From an uncultured Roseateles sp. (GTDB lineage: Bacteria > Pseudomonadota > Gammaproteobacteria > Burkholderiales > Burkholderiaceae), in assembly GCA_946886855.1 (NCBI GenBank), contig CAMPJJ010000032.1:1-48191 (forward strand): a stretch of DNA of 48,191 nucleotides, read 5' to 3'. The first letter of the stretch is position 1. Each line of letters starts with the position of its first letter. This document shows positions 40,085-48,191 of the stretch, piece by piece. The notes beneath the pieces are model-generated. The model ran no database searches. It saw only the letters and a list, made by a program, of their open reading frames with translations, and was not told where the DNA came from. A program made the translations under genes and the position numbers.

Positions 40085-40707
40085 CGACGCGCGGCCTGAC
40101 GGCCGCCGGTGGCCGGGCCTCGCGGGTCGCCACCTCGGTCACCTCCTCGGTGGCCTCCTCGGTCGCTGCGCCGCTCCTGGCCACCCTCGTTGCGCTCGGC
40201 GCCGCCGGCTGCGCCCAGCAGCCGCCCCGCACCATCGTCAAGGAAGTGCGCGTGCAGGTGCCGGTGCAGGTGCCCGTCGTCGCGCCGACCGACAACGCCG
40301 CGCGCATCGTGCTCAACCTCAACGACCGGCTGCGCCAGATGAGCCCGCTCGAGCTCGCGCAGGAAGTCGCTCCGCGCGACGACGCCGCGCTGCCGCCCGG
40401 CAACGCGGTGCAGCTCGCGCTGGCGCTGATGTTCAGCCACGCCAACGGCGAGACCTTCCGCGCCCAGACGCTGCTCGACCAGGTCCTGCGCGACGCGCGC
40501 CCCGAGGCCGACGAATGGCGCCCGATGGCGCAGTTCCTCGTCGACCGCGTGGCCGAGCAGCGCCGCATGGAAGGCGAACTCGACAAGACCCGCCTGGCCC
40601 GCGACGACCTGCAGCGCCGCCTGGACGACGCGAACCGCAAGCTCGAGGCGTTGAAGGCGATCGAACGCAGCCTGGGCGGACCGCGCTCGGCCCTGGACAA
40701 GCCATGA
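40081..40707 (+). CDS. qseG: QseG-like lipoprotein of the GlrK/GlrR system
   Basis: A 208-aa predicted lipoprotein. The signal sequence ends in the lipobox LGAAGC, with lipidated Cys44. A Val/Pro-rich linker (VQVPVQVPVV) and a helical domain follow, ending in a coiled coil (LDKTRLARDDLQRRLDDANR). QseG in E. coli is an outer-membrane lipoprotein that contacts the kinase QseE. Position between the kinase and the sigma-54 regulator is the main evidence; sequence similarity to enterobacterial QseG is not obvious by eye. The ATGA overlap with glrK supports the start at 40081; ATG 40042 is an alternative. Confidence 0.75.
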   Translation: MTTRGLTAAGGRASRVATSVTSSVASSVAAPLLATLVALGAAGCAQQPPRTIVKEVRVQVPVQVPVVAPTDNAARIVLNLNDRLRQMSPLELAQEVAPRDDAALPPGNAVQLALALMFSHANGETFRAQTLLDQVLRDARPEADEWRPMAQFLVDRVAEQRRMEGELDKTRLARDDLQRRLDDANRKLEALKAIERSLGGPRSALDKP

Positions 40708-40750
40708 GCGCCGCGCCGGGCCGTCCCAAGCCAGCGGACGAGGGGCTGAC

Positions 40751-42112
40751 ATGAGCGGTGGTGCGCGCCTGCTGATCGTCGACGACGACGCCGACCTGCT
40801 GAAGCTGCTGCAGATGCGGCTGGAAGCCGCCGGCTACGACGTCACCGCCGTCGGCAGCGCGGAGGCCGCGCTCGCGCAGATGGACGTGCAGCGGCCCGCG
40901 CTGGTGCTCAGCGACGTGCAGCTGCCCGGCATGGACGGCCTGGCGCTGTTCAACACGATCCGCGAGCGCCACCCCGCCCTGCCCGTCATCCTGCTGACCG
41001 CGCACGGCACCATCCCCGACGCCGTGGCCGCGACCGCGCAGGGCGTCTACACCTACCTGACCAAGCCCTTCGACGGCCGCGCGCTGCTCGACACCATTGC
41101 GCAAGCCCTGACCCTCACCGCCGTCCACCAGGACGACAGCCCCGACCAGCACTGGCGCGAGTCCATCGTCAGCCGCTCCAACGTGATGGCCGAGGTGCTG
41201 GCCGAGGCCCGGCTGGTCGCCGCCTCGCAGGCGCCGGTGCTGATCCGCGGCGAGAGCGGCAGCGGCAAGGAGCTGCTCGCCCGCGCGATCCACGCGGCCA
41301 GCCCGCGCGCCAAGCGGCCCTTCGTCGCCGTCAACTGCGGCGCGATCCCGGAGCCGCTGCTGGAGTCCGAGCTCTTCGGCCACGTCAAGGGCGCCTTCAC
41401 CGGCGCGCTGGCCAATCACCGCGGCCTGTTCCAGGCCGCCGACGGCGGCACGCTGCTGCTCGACGAGATCGGCGACATGCCGCTGCCGCTGCAGGTGAAG
41501 CTGCTGCGGGTGCTGCAGGAGCATCAGGTGCGGCCGGTCGGCGCCAGCGCCTCGGTGCCCATCGACGTCCGCATCCTGTCCGCGACCCACCGCGACCTGG
41601 AGGCCGCGCTGGCCGAGGGCCAGTTCCGCGAGGACCTCTACTACCGCCTCAACGTCGTCAGCCTGACGCTGCCCACGCTGGACGAGCGCCGCGAGGACAT
41701 CCCGCTGCTGGCGCAGCACTTCCTGCAGAAGCTCGCGGCCAAGTACGACAAGCGCGTCAACGGCTTCGCCCCGGAGGCGCTGAAGGCGCTGACCATGGCC
41801 ACCTGGCCGGGCAACGTGCGCCAGCTCCACAACGTGGTCGAGCAGGTCAGCGCGCTGGCGACCTCGCCGCTGATCCCGCTCTCGCTGGTGCAGCGCGCGC
41901 TGCGCCTGCCCAGCATCGAAGTCCTGCCCTACGCCGAGGCGCGACAACGCTTCGAACGCGAGTACCTGGTCGGCCTGCTCAAGCTCACCGACGGCAATGT
42001 CGCCGATGCCGCGCGGCTCGCCGATCGCAACCGGACCGAGTTCTACCGCTTGCTGCAGCGCAACGGACTGGACCCCTCGATGTTCCGCGCCGACGGACCT
42101 GTCGCTGAATAG
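40751..42112 (+). CDS. glrR: Sigma-54-dependent response regulator GlrR/QseF
   Basis: A 453-aa NtrC-family regulator. The receiver domain runs from residue 5 to about 120 with the acidic DDD near the start, phospho-acceptor Asp55 (VLSDVQLPG) and Lys in TYLTKPFDG. The AAA+ domain has Walker A GESGSGKE, the sigma-54 contact loop GAFTGA and Walker B LLLDEIGD, plus the arginine region [12 protein letters not shown] short C-terminal Fis-type helix-turn-helix follows ([20 protein letters not shown]). It should drive sigma-54 promoters when phosphorylated by GlrK. A TGTC-N10-GACA site overlaps its own stop codon. Confidence 0.92.
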   Translation: MSGGARLLIVDDDADLLKLLQMRLEAAGYDVTAVGSAEAALAQMDVQRPALVLSDVQLPGMDGLALFNTIRERHPALPVILLTAHGTIPDAVAATAQGVYTYLTKPFDGRALLDTIAQALTLTAVHQDDSPDQHWRESIVSRSNVMAEVLAEARLVAASQAPVLIRGESGSGKELLARAIHAASPRAKRPFVAVNCGAIPEPLLESELFGHVKGAFTGALANHRGLFQAADGGTLLLDEIGDMPLPLQVKLLRVLQEHQVRPVGASASVPIDVRILSATHRDLEAALAEGQFREDLYYRLNVVSLTLPTLDERREDIPLLAQHFLQKLAAKYDKRVNGFAPEALKALTMATWPGNVRQLHNVVEQVSALATSPLIPLSLVQRALRLPSIEVLPYAEARQRFEREYLVGLLKLTDGNVADAARLADRNRTEFYRLLQRNGLDPSMFRADGPVAE

Positions 42113-42117
42113 CGACA
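42100..42117 (+). promoter_or_regulatory. GlrR-type upstream activator site 1
   Basis: TGTCGCT-gaat-AGCGACA is a perfect 7-bp dyad and an exact match to TGTC-N10-GACA, the GlrR consensus described for E. coli glmY. It straddles the glrR stop codon, about 130 bp before the sigma-54 promoter. Confidence 0.7.
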
Positions 42118-42132
42118 AGAAAAGTCCTTTCA

Positions 42133-42145
42133 AATCAAGCACTTG
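42133..42145 (+). promoter_or_regulatory. IHF binding-site consensus
   Basis: AATCAAGCACTTG fits WATCAANNNNTTR exactly. It sits between the two GlrR-type sites and upstream of the sigma-54 promoter, where DNA bending would help activator contact. Confidence 0.6.
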
Positions 42146-42164
42146 GAATAAGCGGCGGCAATCG

Positions 42165-42182
42165 CGTCGCCCTCCGGCGACA
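42165..42182 (+). promoter_or_regulatory. GlrR-type upstream activator site 2
   Basis: CGTCGCC-ctcc-GGCGACA matches TGTC-N10-GACA at 7 of 8 fixed positions and is a near-perfect dyad. It lies 65 bp downstream of site 1. Confidence 0.6.
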
Positions 42183-42207
42183 GAAATTCCCGTGTGCGGC
42201 ACCGCAC

Positions 42208-42225
42208 CAACGACGCAAGTCGTTG
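42208..42225 (+). promoter_or_regulatory. Perfect 18-bp dyad between activator sites and sigma-54 promoter
   Basis: CAACGAC-gcaa-GTCGTTG has the same 7-4-7 geometry as the two GlrR-type sites but different half-sites. It could be a third, variant site, another regulator's operator or a terminator-like hairpin. Confidence 0.4.
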
Positions 42226-42246
42226 ATTCATAACGAATTTCCCATG

Positions 42247-42262
42247 TGGCACAGGCCTTGCA
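42247..42262 (+). promoter_or_regulatory. Sigma-54 (RpoN) promoter for opgGH
   Basis: TGGCAC-aggcc-TTGCA is a full match to the -24/-12 consensus with correct spacing. The expected start of transcription is about 42273, three bases before the opgG ATG. The promoter lies inside a larger inverted repeat (CATGTGGCA ... TGCCACATG, 42243-42278). Confidence 0.8.
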
Positions 42263-42275
42263 ATAGACCTGCCAC

Positions 42276-43865
42276 ATGAGAAATATTCACACCCCCTCCT
42301 CTCGGGTCCTCATCCAGGCGGCCAGTGCCCGCCTCCAGGCCGGCCAGCGTCGGTGGATGGGGTCGTTCCTCGGACTCGCGGTCGGTGCCGCGCTGCTGGC
42401 GACCACCGCCGCGGCGCACGCCTTCGGCTTCGACGAGGTGGCCGAGCGCGCCAAGGCGCTCGCGGCCAAGCCCTACGTCGCGCCGCCGGACACGCTGCCG
42501 GCCGAGTTGAAGAACCTCAACTACGACCAGATGCGCGACATCCGCTTCAAGCCGGCGCGCGCGCTGTGGCGCGAGGAGAAGCTGCCCTTCGAGCTGATGT
42601 TCTTCCACCTGGGCCACTACCAGACCCAGGCCGTGCGCATCAACGAGATCGTCGGCGGCCAGGCAAGACCTGTCCCCTTCCGGCGCGAGGACTTCGACTA
42701 CGGCAAGAACAGCCAGCTGTCGCCGCAGAAGTGGGGCGACGTCGGCTACGCCGGCTTCCGCGCGCACTACGCGCTCAACAACGACAAGTACAAGGACGAG
42801 CTGGCCGTCTTCCTGGGCGCGAGCTACTTCCGCGTCCTCGGCGCCAACCAGCATTACGGCCTGTCGGCGCGCGGCCTGGCCATCGACACCGTCGGCGGCA
42901 AGGGCGAGGAATTCCCGCGCTTCACCGAGTTCTGGATCGAGCGCCCCGCGGCCGACGCCAAGTCGCTGACCGTGCATGCGCTGCTGGACTCGCAGCGCGC
43001 CAGCGGCGTCTACAGCTTCGTGATCAAGCCGGGCGCCGAGACGGTGGTCGAGACGCGCGTGCGCCTGTTCATGCGCTCGCCGGTCGCCACGCTGGCGCTG
43101 GCGCCGCTGACCAGCATGTACCTGTTCGGCGAGAACCAGCCGCAGAAGGGCGACTTCCGGCCCGAGGTCCACGACAGCGACGGCCTGATGGTCGCGAGCT
43201 CGACGGGCGAATGGATCTGGCGTCCGCTGATCAACCCGAACGGCACGCTGACCACCTCGTTCACCCTGCCCGGCGTGAAGGGCTTCGGCCTGATGCAGCG
43301 CGACCGCAAGTTCTCCAACTACGAGGACACCGAGGCGCGCTACGAGATGCGCCCCTCCGCCTGGGTCGAGCCGACCAGCGACTGGGGTCCGGGCCGCGTC
43401 GAGCTGATGTCGCTGCACACGCCCGACGAGACGCACGACAACATCGTCGCCTACTGGGTGCCCGCCAAGCAGCCGGCCGCCGGCCAGCCGCTGGACTACT
43501 CGTACCGCCTGCACCTGCAGGGCGAGCAGCAGCAGCGCCCGCCCGGCGCCTGGGCCGTGCAGTCGCGCACCGGCTACAGCTACGCCAAGCTCGACAAGAA
43601 CGAGCAGCAGTTCATCGTCGACTTCGAAGGTCCGTCGCTGGCCGCGCTGCCGGCCGGCGCCGAGGTCAAGGCCGTCGCCAGCACCAACGGCAACGGCGAG
43701 GTCACCGAGGTCAACGCCTACCCGAACCCGGTCACCGGCGGCTGGCGCATGGCCGTCCGCATCAAGCAGCTCCGCCCCGGTCAGTCGACCGAGCTGCGCG
43801 GCTTCCTCCAGACAAAGCAACAGGTCCTCACCGAGACCTGGAGCCTGATTCTTCCTCCCCAGTGA
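42276..43865 (+). CDS. opgG: Periplasmic glucan biosynthesis protein OpgG
   Basis: A 529-aa periplasmic protein of the OpgG/OpgD family needed to make osmoregulated periplasmic glucans. The export signal is preceded by a long polar lead (GQRRWMGSFLGLAVGAALLA, ending near AAAHAFGFDEV). The mature protein starts with FGFDEVAERAKALAAKPYVA and contains LNYDQMRDIRFKP and VTSMYLFGENQ-like segments typical of the family. ATG 42276 is kept because the positive RR before the hydrophobic core seems needed for export. The sigma-54 start would make that message almost leaderless. ATG 42357 is the alternative. An opgH gene follows after 11 bp. Confidence 0.93.
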   Translation: MRNIHTPSSRVLIQAASARLQAGQRRWMGSFLGLAVGAALLATTAAAHAFGFDEVAERAKALAAKPYVAPPDTLPAELKNLNYDQMRDIRFKPARALWREEKLPFELMFFHLGHYQTQAVRINEIVGGQARPVPFRREDFDYGKNSQLSPQKWGDVGYAGFRAHYALNNDKYKDELAVFLGASYFRVLGANQHYGLSARGLAIDTVGGKGEEFPRFTEFWIERPAADAKSLTVHALLDSQRASGVYSFVIKPGAETVVETRVRLFMRSPVATLALAPLTSMYLFGENQPQKGDFRPEVHDSDGLMVASSTGEWIWRPLINPNGTLTTSFTLPGVKGFGLMQRDRKFSNYEDTEARYEMRPSAWVEPTSDWGPGRVELMSLHTPDETHDNIVAYWVPAKQPAAGQPLDYSYRLHLQGEQQQRPPGAWAVQSRTGYSYAKLDKNEQQFIVDFEGPSLAALPAGAEVKAVASTNGNGEVTEVNAYPNPVTGGWRMAVRIKQLRPGQSTELRGFLQTKQQVLTETWSLILPPQ

Positions 43866-43876
43866 AGGAGCACGAC

Positions 43877-46069
43877 ATGACCGCATCCCTGCCCACCGGC
43901 ACTCTGCCCACTGGTGTCCTGCATCAGGCGGCTTCCGCGCCGGGTCCCGTCGGACCGAGCGCCCCGGCGATCAAGCGCGGCGCGATGGTGCCCCGCGCCT
44001 GGGGCCAGCGCCATCCGCCGGTCGACGCCTTGCCCGCCGCCCAGCCGCCCGAGGCCTGGGAAACCGCCGCGCGGAACCGCCGCAATGCGCTCAAGCTGTC
44101 CATCCTCGGCGCCACCGCGCTGGCGACCGGCGTGCTCTGGCAGACGCACCGCGGCTGGGCGTCCGATCCGTTCGCCTTCGCGCTGCAGTGCGTGCACCTG
44201 GGGCTGTTCGCGCTGCTGTTCGCCTGGGTCAGCGCCGGCTGCGTCACCGCGGTGATGGGCTTCTGGGTCATGCTGCGCGGCGACCGCCACGCCATCAGCA
44301 TCAAGGACGCCGGCAATGACGCGCTGGGCGCCGACGCGCGCACCGCGCTCGTCATGCCGATCTGCAACGAGGACGTCACCACCGTCTTCGCCGGCCTGCG
44401 CGCCAGCTGCGAGTCGCTCGCGGCGGCCGGCGCGCTGCGCCTGTTCGACGTCTACATCCTCTCCGACAGCAGCGACCCCGAGTGCCGCACGCAGGAGCTG
44501 GCCGCCTGGGCCGAGCTGCGCGCGCAGTTCGCCGGCCGCGGCCGCATCCACTACCGCTGGCGCCAGCGCCGGGTGAAGAAGAAGGCCGGCAACGTCGCCG
44601 ACTTCTGCCGCCGCTGGGGCCGCAACTACCGCTACATGGTGGTGCTGGACGCCGACAGCGTCATGAGCGGCGACTGCCTGCTGGGCCTGGTCCGTCTGAT
44701 GGAAAAGCATCCGCGCGCCGGCATCCTGCAGGCCGCCAACCAGGTCTGCGGCCACGACACGCCGCACGCCCGCGCGCAGCAGTTCGCCAGCCGCGTGACC
44801 GGTCGCCTGTTCGCCGCCGGCATGCAGTTCTGGCAGCTGGGCGAGGCCCACTACTGGGGCCACAACGCGATCATCCGCGTCGAGCCCTTCATGAAGCATT
44901 GCGCCCTGGCCCCGCTGCGCGGCAAGGACATCATGTCCCACGACTTCGTCGAGGCCGCGCTGATGCGCCGCGCCGGTTACCAGGTGTGGCTGGTGGCCGA
45001 CCTGCCGGGCAGCTATGAGCAACAGCCGCCGCATCTGCTGGCCGAGCTGCAACGCGACCGCCGCTGGTGCCAGGGCAACATCCAGAACGCCGGCCTGATC
45101 GCCGAACCGGGTCTGCACGGCGTCCACCGCGCGATGCTGGTCACCGGCGCCCTGTCCTACCTGGCCGCGCCGCTGTGGCTGCTGTACGTGGGCCTGGGCG
45201 TGCTGCTCTGGAACGTCGGCGGCAGCGAGGCCTTCCAGCCCTTCCTGGAAGACGGCTCGCTGGCCCCGGGCGTGGCCGCGCTGTGGTTCGGCACGATCGG
45301 CATGCTGGTGCTGCCGCGCCTGCTGTCGGTGGCCGCGCTGATCCTGCGCGGCGAGCAGTCGCAGTACGGCGGCTCGCTGAAGCTGGTGGCCTCCTGCGCC
45401 GCCGAGGCCGGCATGTCGCTGCTGCAGGCGCCGCTGCGGATGGTCGCCCACTCGATCTTCTGCGTGGTCGCGCTGACGGGCATCTCGCTGGACTGGAAGT
45501 CGCCCCCGCGGGCCGCCGAGGACGTGTCCTGGCGCGAGGCCTTCGCCGCCTACGGCCGCATCAGCCTGGTGACGCTGGCCATCACCGCGGTGATCGGCGC
45601 GCTCAGCCCGTCGACGCTGATCTGGATCGCGCCGATCGCCCTGCCGCTGCTGCTGGCCGCGCCGATCACGGTGCTGTCGAGCCGGGCCAGCCTGGGCGAG
45701 CGCATGCGTGGTGCCGGTCTGCTGGTGATTCCGGAAGAAAGCCTGACGCCGACGGTGCTGCGCAATGCGTGGGCCTATGGTCGCCAGGAGCGTCACCTCC
45801 CCGGCTTCGCCGACCTGCTGGCGAGCCGCCGCCTGACCGCGCTGGCGGCCGAGGCGATGGGTCGCCGCGATGTGGGCACGGGCCAGCGCGCCGAAGTGCG
45901 TGCCCGTCGACTGCATGAGCTGCAGGCGCAGCCGGGCGTCGTCGACGCGATGAGCAATGCCGACCGGATGCGCTTCCTGAGCGAGCCGCATCACCTGCTG
46001 CGCCTGGCGCAGCCGCTGCGTCCGTCGACACTCACCGAGGTCCGTCCGGACCTGCGACTGGCGGCCTGA
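43877..46069 (+). CDS. opgH: Glucan glucosyltransferase OpgH
   Basis: A 730-aa inner-membrane family-2 glycosyltransferase that polymerises UDP-glucose into the beta-1,2 backbone of osmoregulated periplasmic glucans. Two N-terminal spans (LSILGATALATGVLW, LGLFALLFAWVSAGCVTAV) precede the catalytic domain with TALVMPICNED, VVLDADSVMSG (DxD-like) and LQRDRRWCQGN (QxxRW). Six or so C-terminal spans follow, then a cytoplasmic tail ending RPDLRLAA. AAGGAG lies 7 nt before ATG 43877. It is co-transcribed with opgG. Confidence 0.94.
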   Translation: MTASLPTGTLPTGVLHQAASAPGPVGPSAPAIKRGAMVPRAWGQRHPPVDALPAAQPPEAWETAARNRRNALKLSILGATALATGVLWQTHRGWASDPFAFALQCVHLGLFALLFAWVSAGCVTAVMGFWVMLRGDRHAISIKDAGNDALGADARTALVMPICNEDVTTVFAGLRASCESLAAAGALRLFDVYILSDSSDPECRTQELAAWAELRAQFAGRGRIHYRWRQRRVKKKAGNVADFCRRWGRNYRYMVVLDADSVMSGDCLLGLVRLMEKHPRAGILQAANQVCGHDTPHARAQQFASRVTGRLFAAGMQFWQLGEAHYWGHNAIIRVEPFMKHCALAPLRGKDIMSHDFVEAALMRRAGYQVWLVADLPGSYEQQPPHLLAELQRDRRWCQGNIQNAGLIAEPGLHGVHRAMLVTGALSYLAAPLWLLYVGLGVLLWNVGGSEAFQPFLEDGSLAPGVAALWFGTIGMLVLPRLLSVAALILRGEQSQYGGSLKLVASCAAEAGMSLLQAPLRMVAHSIFCVVALTGISLDWKSPPRAAEDVSWREAFAAYGRISLVTLAITAVIGALSPSTLIWIAPIALPLLLAAPITVLSSRASLGERMRGAGLLVIPEESLTPTVLRNAWAYGRQERHLPGFADLLASRRLTALAAEAMGRRDVGTGQRAEVRARRLHELQAQPGVVDAMSNADRMRFLSEPHHLLRLAQPLRPSTLTEVRPDLRLAA

Positions 46070-46209
46070 TCGACGAACGACGAAACGCCCCATCGGCCCG
46101 GGCGCCCGCCGACGAGTCATGGCGAAGGCGCGGCGCCCGGGACCGGTGGACGTGCGGCGACCGCAGCGCTCACCTCAAGAAGGTTTCAGCACTTCCACCG
46201 TCGGACTCC

Positions 46210-46229
46210 CTCTCCCGCTTGCGGGAGAG
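46210..46229. repeat. REP-like palindrome / possible terminator after opgH
   Basis: CTCTCCCGC-tt-GCGGGAGAG is a perfect 9-bp inverted repeat inside the longer phrase CTCCCTCTCCCGCTTGCGGG ... GGGGGTGAGGGG. This phrase resembles intergenic repeats scattered through many high-GC proteobacterial genomes. It lies 140 bp after opgH and 77 bp beyond the convergent GFA gene, so it may also end transcription from both sides. Confidence 0.55.
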
Positions 46230-46305
46230 TGCGGGGGTGAGGGGCGCGCGCAGCGCGCGGGGTCCGGGCAGTCAAGCAGCACAGAGCGCTGACTTCGTCC
46301 CCCCG

Positions 46306-46710
46306 CTACATCGGATCCTTGTCATAGGTCCTGACCTCCTCCGGCAACCGGACCCAGCCGTGCATGCGGCAGGTATAGACCGAGTCCTGAGGCGGCGGAA
46401 AAGACGGATCCCCGAATCCCCCGACCGCCACGCCGACCGAGCCCTCCACCCCCTCCTCGGTGTGGAACACGTTGCTCCCGCACACCGGGCAGAAGTGGAA
46501 GCGGAACCGCGCGCCCTGGTCGCCGGCGCGGACGAACTCGGTCGCGATGCCGACCACCTCGTAGGGTTCTGCGAAGGCCGCCAGCGTCGCGAAGACGCTG
46601 CCGGTGCGGCGCTGGCACGCCAGGCAATGGCAGAGGCCGGTTCCCAGCGGCTCTCCCTGCACGACGATCTTCAATTGGCCGCAACTGCAAGAAGCGGTAC
46701 GTGAAGCCAT
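46306..46710 (-). CDS. GFA-family (CENP-V/glutathione-dependent formaldehyde-activating-like) zinc protein
   Basis: A 134-aa protein of the GFA fold. The zinc-ligand cysteines are all present: Cys8 and Cys10 (CSC), Cys27, Cys29 and Cys32 (CHCLAC), Cys74 and Cys77 (CPVCG). The C-terminal YTCRMHGWVRL is also typical. The founding member was named for glutathione-formaldehyde activation, but most relatives have no proven reaction, so none is claimed. It stands alone, convergent with opgGH. Confidence 0.9.
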   Translation of the reverse strand: MASRTASCSCGQLKIVVQGEPLGTGLCHCLACQRRTGSVFATLAAFAEPYEVVGIATEFVRAGDQGARFRFHFCPVCGSNVFHTEEGVEGSVGVAVGGFGDPSFPPPQDSVYTCRMHGWVRLPEEVRTYDKDPM

Positions 46711-46912
46711 GCGATCACCTCCCTGGAAATCGTCAGTGGAGCGGCCATGCTAAGCGCTCGGTGGATGCGCTGGCTACAACTCTGAGACTTCGTTGCCACA
46801 GGGACATGATCGCGCGTCCCTGGAGCAAGGGATGCGGCCGGCCTCACGCCGGGAACGGCAGGCGCCGGATCCGCGTGTGCCCGTCAGCGCCGCCCTCGCA
46901 GGCGCGGTCCCG

Positions 46913-47833
46913 CTACTGCGGCTGCCGGTAGACCAGCACCTTGAGCGCGCGTTCCTCCGACACATCGGCGAAGGCCTCGGGATTGGCGACGCGCTCGATG
47001 AATCCGAGTTCCGGCGCTTCCGCGGCGATCGTCTCCCGCAGGAAACCGGTGCCCAGCTTGGGCGTGTTCAGGCACACGAGCGCATGGCCGCCGGGCGCGA
47101 GCAGCTCGGGCAGCTTGCGGGCGAGGCGCGCGTAGTCCTTGGCCGCGACGAAGCTGCCCTTCTGGTAGCTCGGCGGGTCGAGCACCACGAGGTCGTAGGG
47201 CGCGCCGCGGCGGATCTTTCCCCACGAGTTGAAGATGTCGTGCGCGTGGAAGGCGACGTGGTCCTGCACGCCGTTGAGCTGGTGGTTGCGCCGCCCGGTC
47301 GAGAGCGGTCCGCGCGCCATGTCGTAGTTCTCCACGGCGCCGGCGCCCGCGTGCCGCGCGACGACCGAGAAGGCGCAGGTGTAGGCGAAGAGGTTGAGCA
47401 CCGAGCCGCCGGGATGCGCCTGCGCCCAGCGCCGCACCCAGCGGCGGCCTTCGGCCATGTCGAGGAAGAAACCGTGGTTCTGGCCGTGCGGCAGGTTGAC
47501 GTGGAAGCGCACGCCGTCCTCCTCGACGACATGCTCGTCGGGCAGCGCGCCCGCCATCAGGCGGTTGGTGGGGCGGTTCTCGTCGCGGTGCTGGAAGAGC
47601 CAGTTCAAGGGCTCGCCCGGCGCGATCACGGCCCAGCGCGCGGCGAGGGCCTCGCCGATGCGGGCCAGTTCCTCGTCCGTGACCGGCGCGAAGCTGGTCA
47701 GCAGGAAAACCGGCGGATAGGCGTCCAGCGCCCACTGCTCGCAACCGGGAAACCGGCCGCCGCGGCCGTGGAAGACGCGGCAGGCGTCGGTGGGCCGCGC
47801 GAGGGCGGCGATGGCGTCGAGGAGCGCTTGCAT
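46913..47833 (-). CDS. Class I SAM-dependent methyltransferase (RlmI/RlmK-like)
   Basis: A 306-aa methyltransferase. A short N-terminal beta domain includes NWLFQHRDENRPTNRLMAG. The Rossmann core has VLNLFAYTCAFSVVARHAG (SAM motif I) and YDLVVLDPPSYQKGSF, the DPPxF/Y-type motif of 23S rRNA cytosine and guanine methyltransferases. An rRNA substrate is therefore likely but the N-terminal PUA domain of RlmI is not visible. Start 47833 (MQALLDAIA) is preferred on homology; an upstream ATG at 47905 is in frame, with a GAGGGG run too close to be an ideal ribosome site. Confidence 0.82.
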   Translation of the reverse strand: MQALLDAIAALARPTDACRVFHGRGGRFPGCEQWALDAYPPVFLLTSFAPVTDEELARIGEALAARWAVIAPGEPLNWLFQHRDENRPTNRLMAGALPDEHVVEEDGVRFHVNLPHGQNHGFFLDMAEGRRWVRRWAQAHPGGSVLNLFAYTCAFSVVARHAGAGAVENYDMARGPLSTGRRNHQLNGVQDHVAFHAHDIFNSWGKIRRGAPYDLVVLDPPSYQKGSFVAAKDYARLARKLPELLAPGGHALVCLNTPKLGTGFLRETIAAEAPELGFIERVANPEAFADVSEERALKVLVYRQPQ

Positions 47834-47989
47834 GGGGGGATGGGGGGAAGGGGCGTCAGTGTAGACAGCCCTCGCGAGGTTCCTCGACGCCAAGGTGTAT
47901 CGCATCCCCCCTCAAGCGGGATTGGTTTCCTTTGACGGCCAGATACAGTCCTGCCATCCACAAGAACAAGCGATTCCAGGGAGAGCGCC

Positions 47990-48191
47990 ATGCCAAGTCA
48001 GGCGCAGAAGCACGCGCAGCCGTCGGACGTCCAGGTCCTGCTGCGGAAGGCGGCGATCGCCGTCGCGCTGACCTTGCCGGCCATCGCCGCGCAGGCGCAG
48101 CAGGTCTACAAATGGGTGGATGCCGAGGGCCGCGTCCAGTACTCGGAGCGCAAGCCGACCGAGCCCGGCGCCGCAGCCCGCGCCACCGAAC
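47990..48191 (+). CDS. DUF4124-domain protein, 3' end outside window
   Basis: The first 67 codons are present. A signal peptide (LRKAAIAVALTLPAIAAQAQ) leads into QVYKWVDAEGRVQYSERKP, the hallmark opening of DUF4124 domains in beta- and gammaproteobacteria. GGGAG lies 6 nt before the ATG. These are envelope proteins of unknown function. It is divergent from the methyltransferase gene. Confidence 0.85.
   Translation, partial: MPSQAQKHAQPSDVQVLLRKAAIAVALTLPAIAAQAQQVYKWVDAEGRVQYSERKPTEPGAAARATE

Noticed and set aside
40704..40754. Small [19 protein letters not shown] between qseG and glrR
   Set aside because: It overlaps the qseG stop as ATGA but is 16 codons with no ribosome site of its own or recognisable content; it is probably just the open spacer.
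46711..46912. Possible gene between the GFA and methyltransferase genes
   Set aside because: Only short open frames without ribosome sites or recognisable sequence are present.
1..48191. tRNA, rRNA or insertion sequence
   Set aside because: No cloverleaf-like segment, rRNA sequence, transposase frame or terminal inverted repeats were recognised on either strand, although a tRNA scan could not be run.

Overview
The window is about 48 kb of high-GC DNA (by eye near 70%) from a betaproteobacterium, most likely a Burkholderiales of the Roseateles/Mitsuaria/Rubrivivax/Leptothrix group. That placement is an inference. It rests on a Bug-type solute receptor, a five-gene urea ABC transporter operon, a PEP-CTERM protein, the GlrK/QseG/GlrR and OpgG/OpgH cassettes, and codon usage strongly biased to G/C third positions. 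No rRNA, tRNA, CRISPR array, insertion sequence or replication origin was seen.

Left part (1-7.3 kb): the end of a SPOR-domain membrane protein converges on argJ (arginine biosynthesis). An unrecognised 452-aa protein follows. Next are a PEP-CTERM protein that looks like two complete precursors fused head to tail, a secreted protein with three DUF3395-like repeats, and a 2-oxoglutarate/Fe(II) oxygenase with a DSRF repeat tail. Short in-frame or intergenic tandem repeats of 9, 11 and 12 bp are unusually common here.

Middle-left (7.4-20.5 kb): urtABCDE forms a tight, translationally coupled urea-uptake operon with no urease genes in view. It converges on a membrane-anchored ankyrin-repeat protein preceded by a coupled 36-codon ORF. 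Then comes a catabolic cluster on the minus strand (CaiB/BaiF CoA-transferase, HMG-CoA-lyase-like enzyme, Bug receptor) with a LysR regulator, separated by the wreck of a hipA toxin gene.

Centre (20.6-38.5 kb): one 17.9-kb gene encodes a 5,970-aa toxin-like protein. Its N-terminal half holds four tandem modules of about 665 residues. Each ends in a peptidase-C80 domain like the autoprocessing protease of MARTX and TcdA/TcdB toxins, and all four keep the catalytic His and Cys exactly 45 residues apart. A TcdA/TcdB-like hydrophobic pore/translocation region, RTX-like glycine motifs, a discoidin-like domain and long C-terminal repeats follow. This is the most remarkable object in the window.

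Right part (38.6-48.2 kb): glrK(qseE)-qseG-glrR(qseF) encode a two-component system with a sigma-54 activator. Immediately downstream, opgGH (periplasmic glucan synthesis) is preceded by a near-textbook sigma-54 control region: a TGTC-N10-GACA activator site plus a near-match, an IHF consensus, and a TGGCAC-N5-TTGC promoter. This suggests GlrR directly controls opgGH. The window closes with a GFA-family protein, an RlmI-like methyltransferase and the start of a DUF4124 protein.
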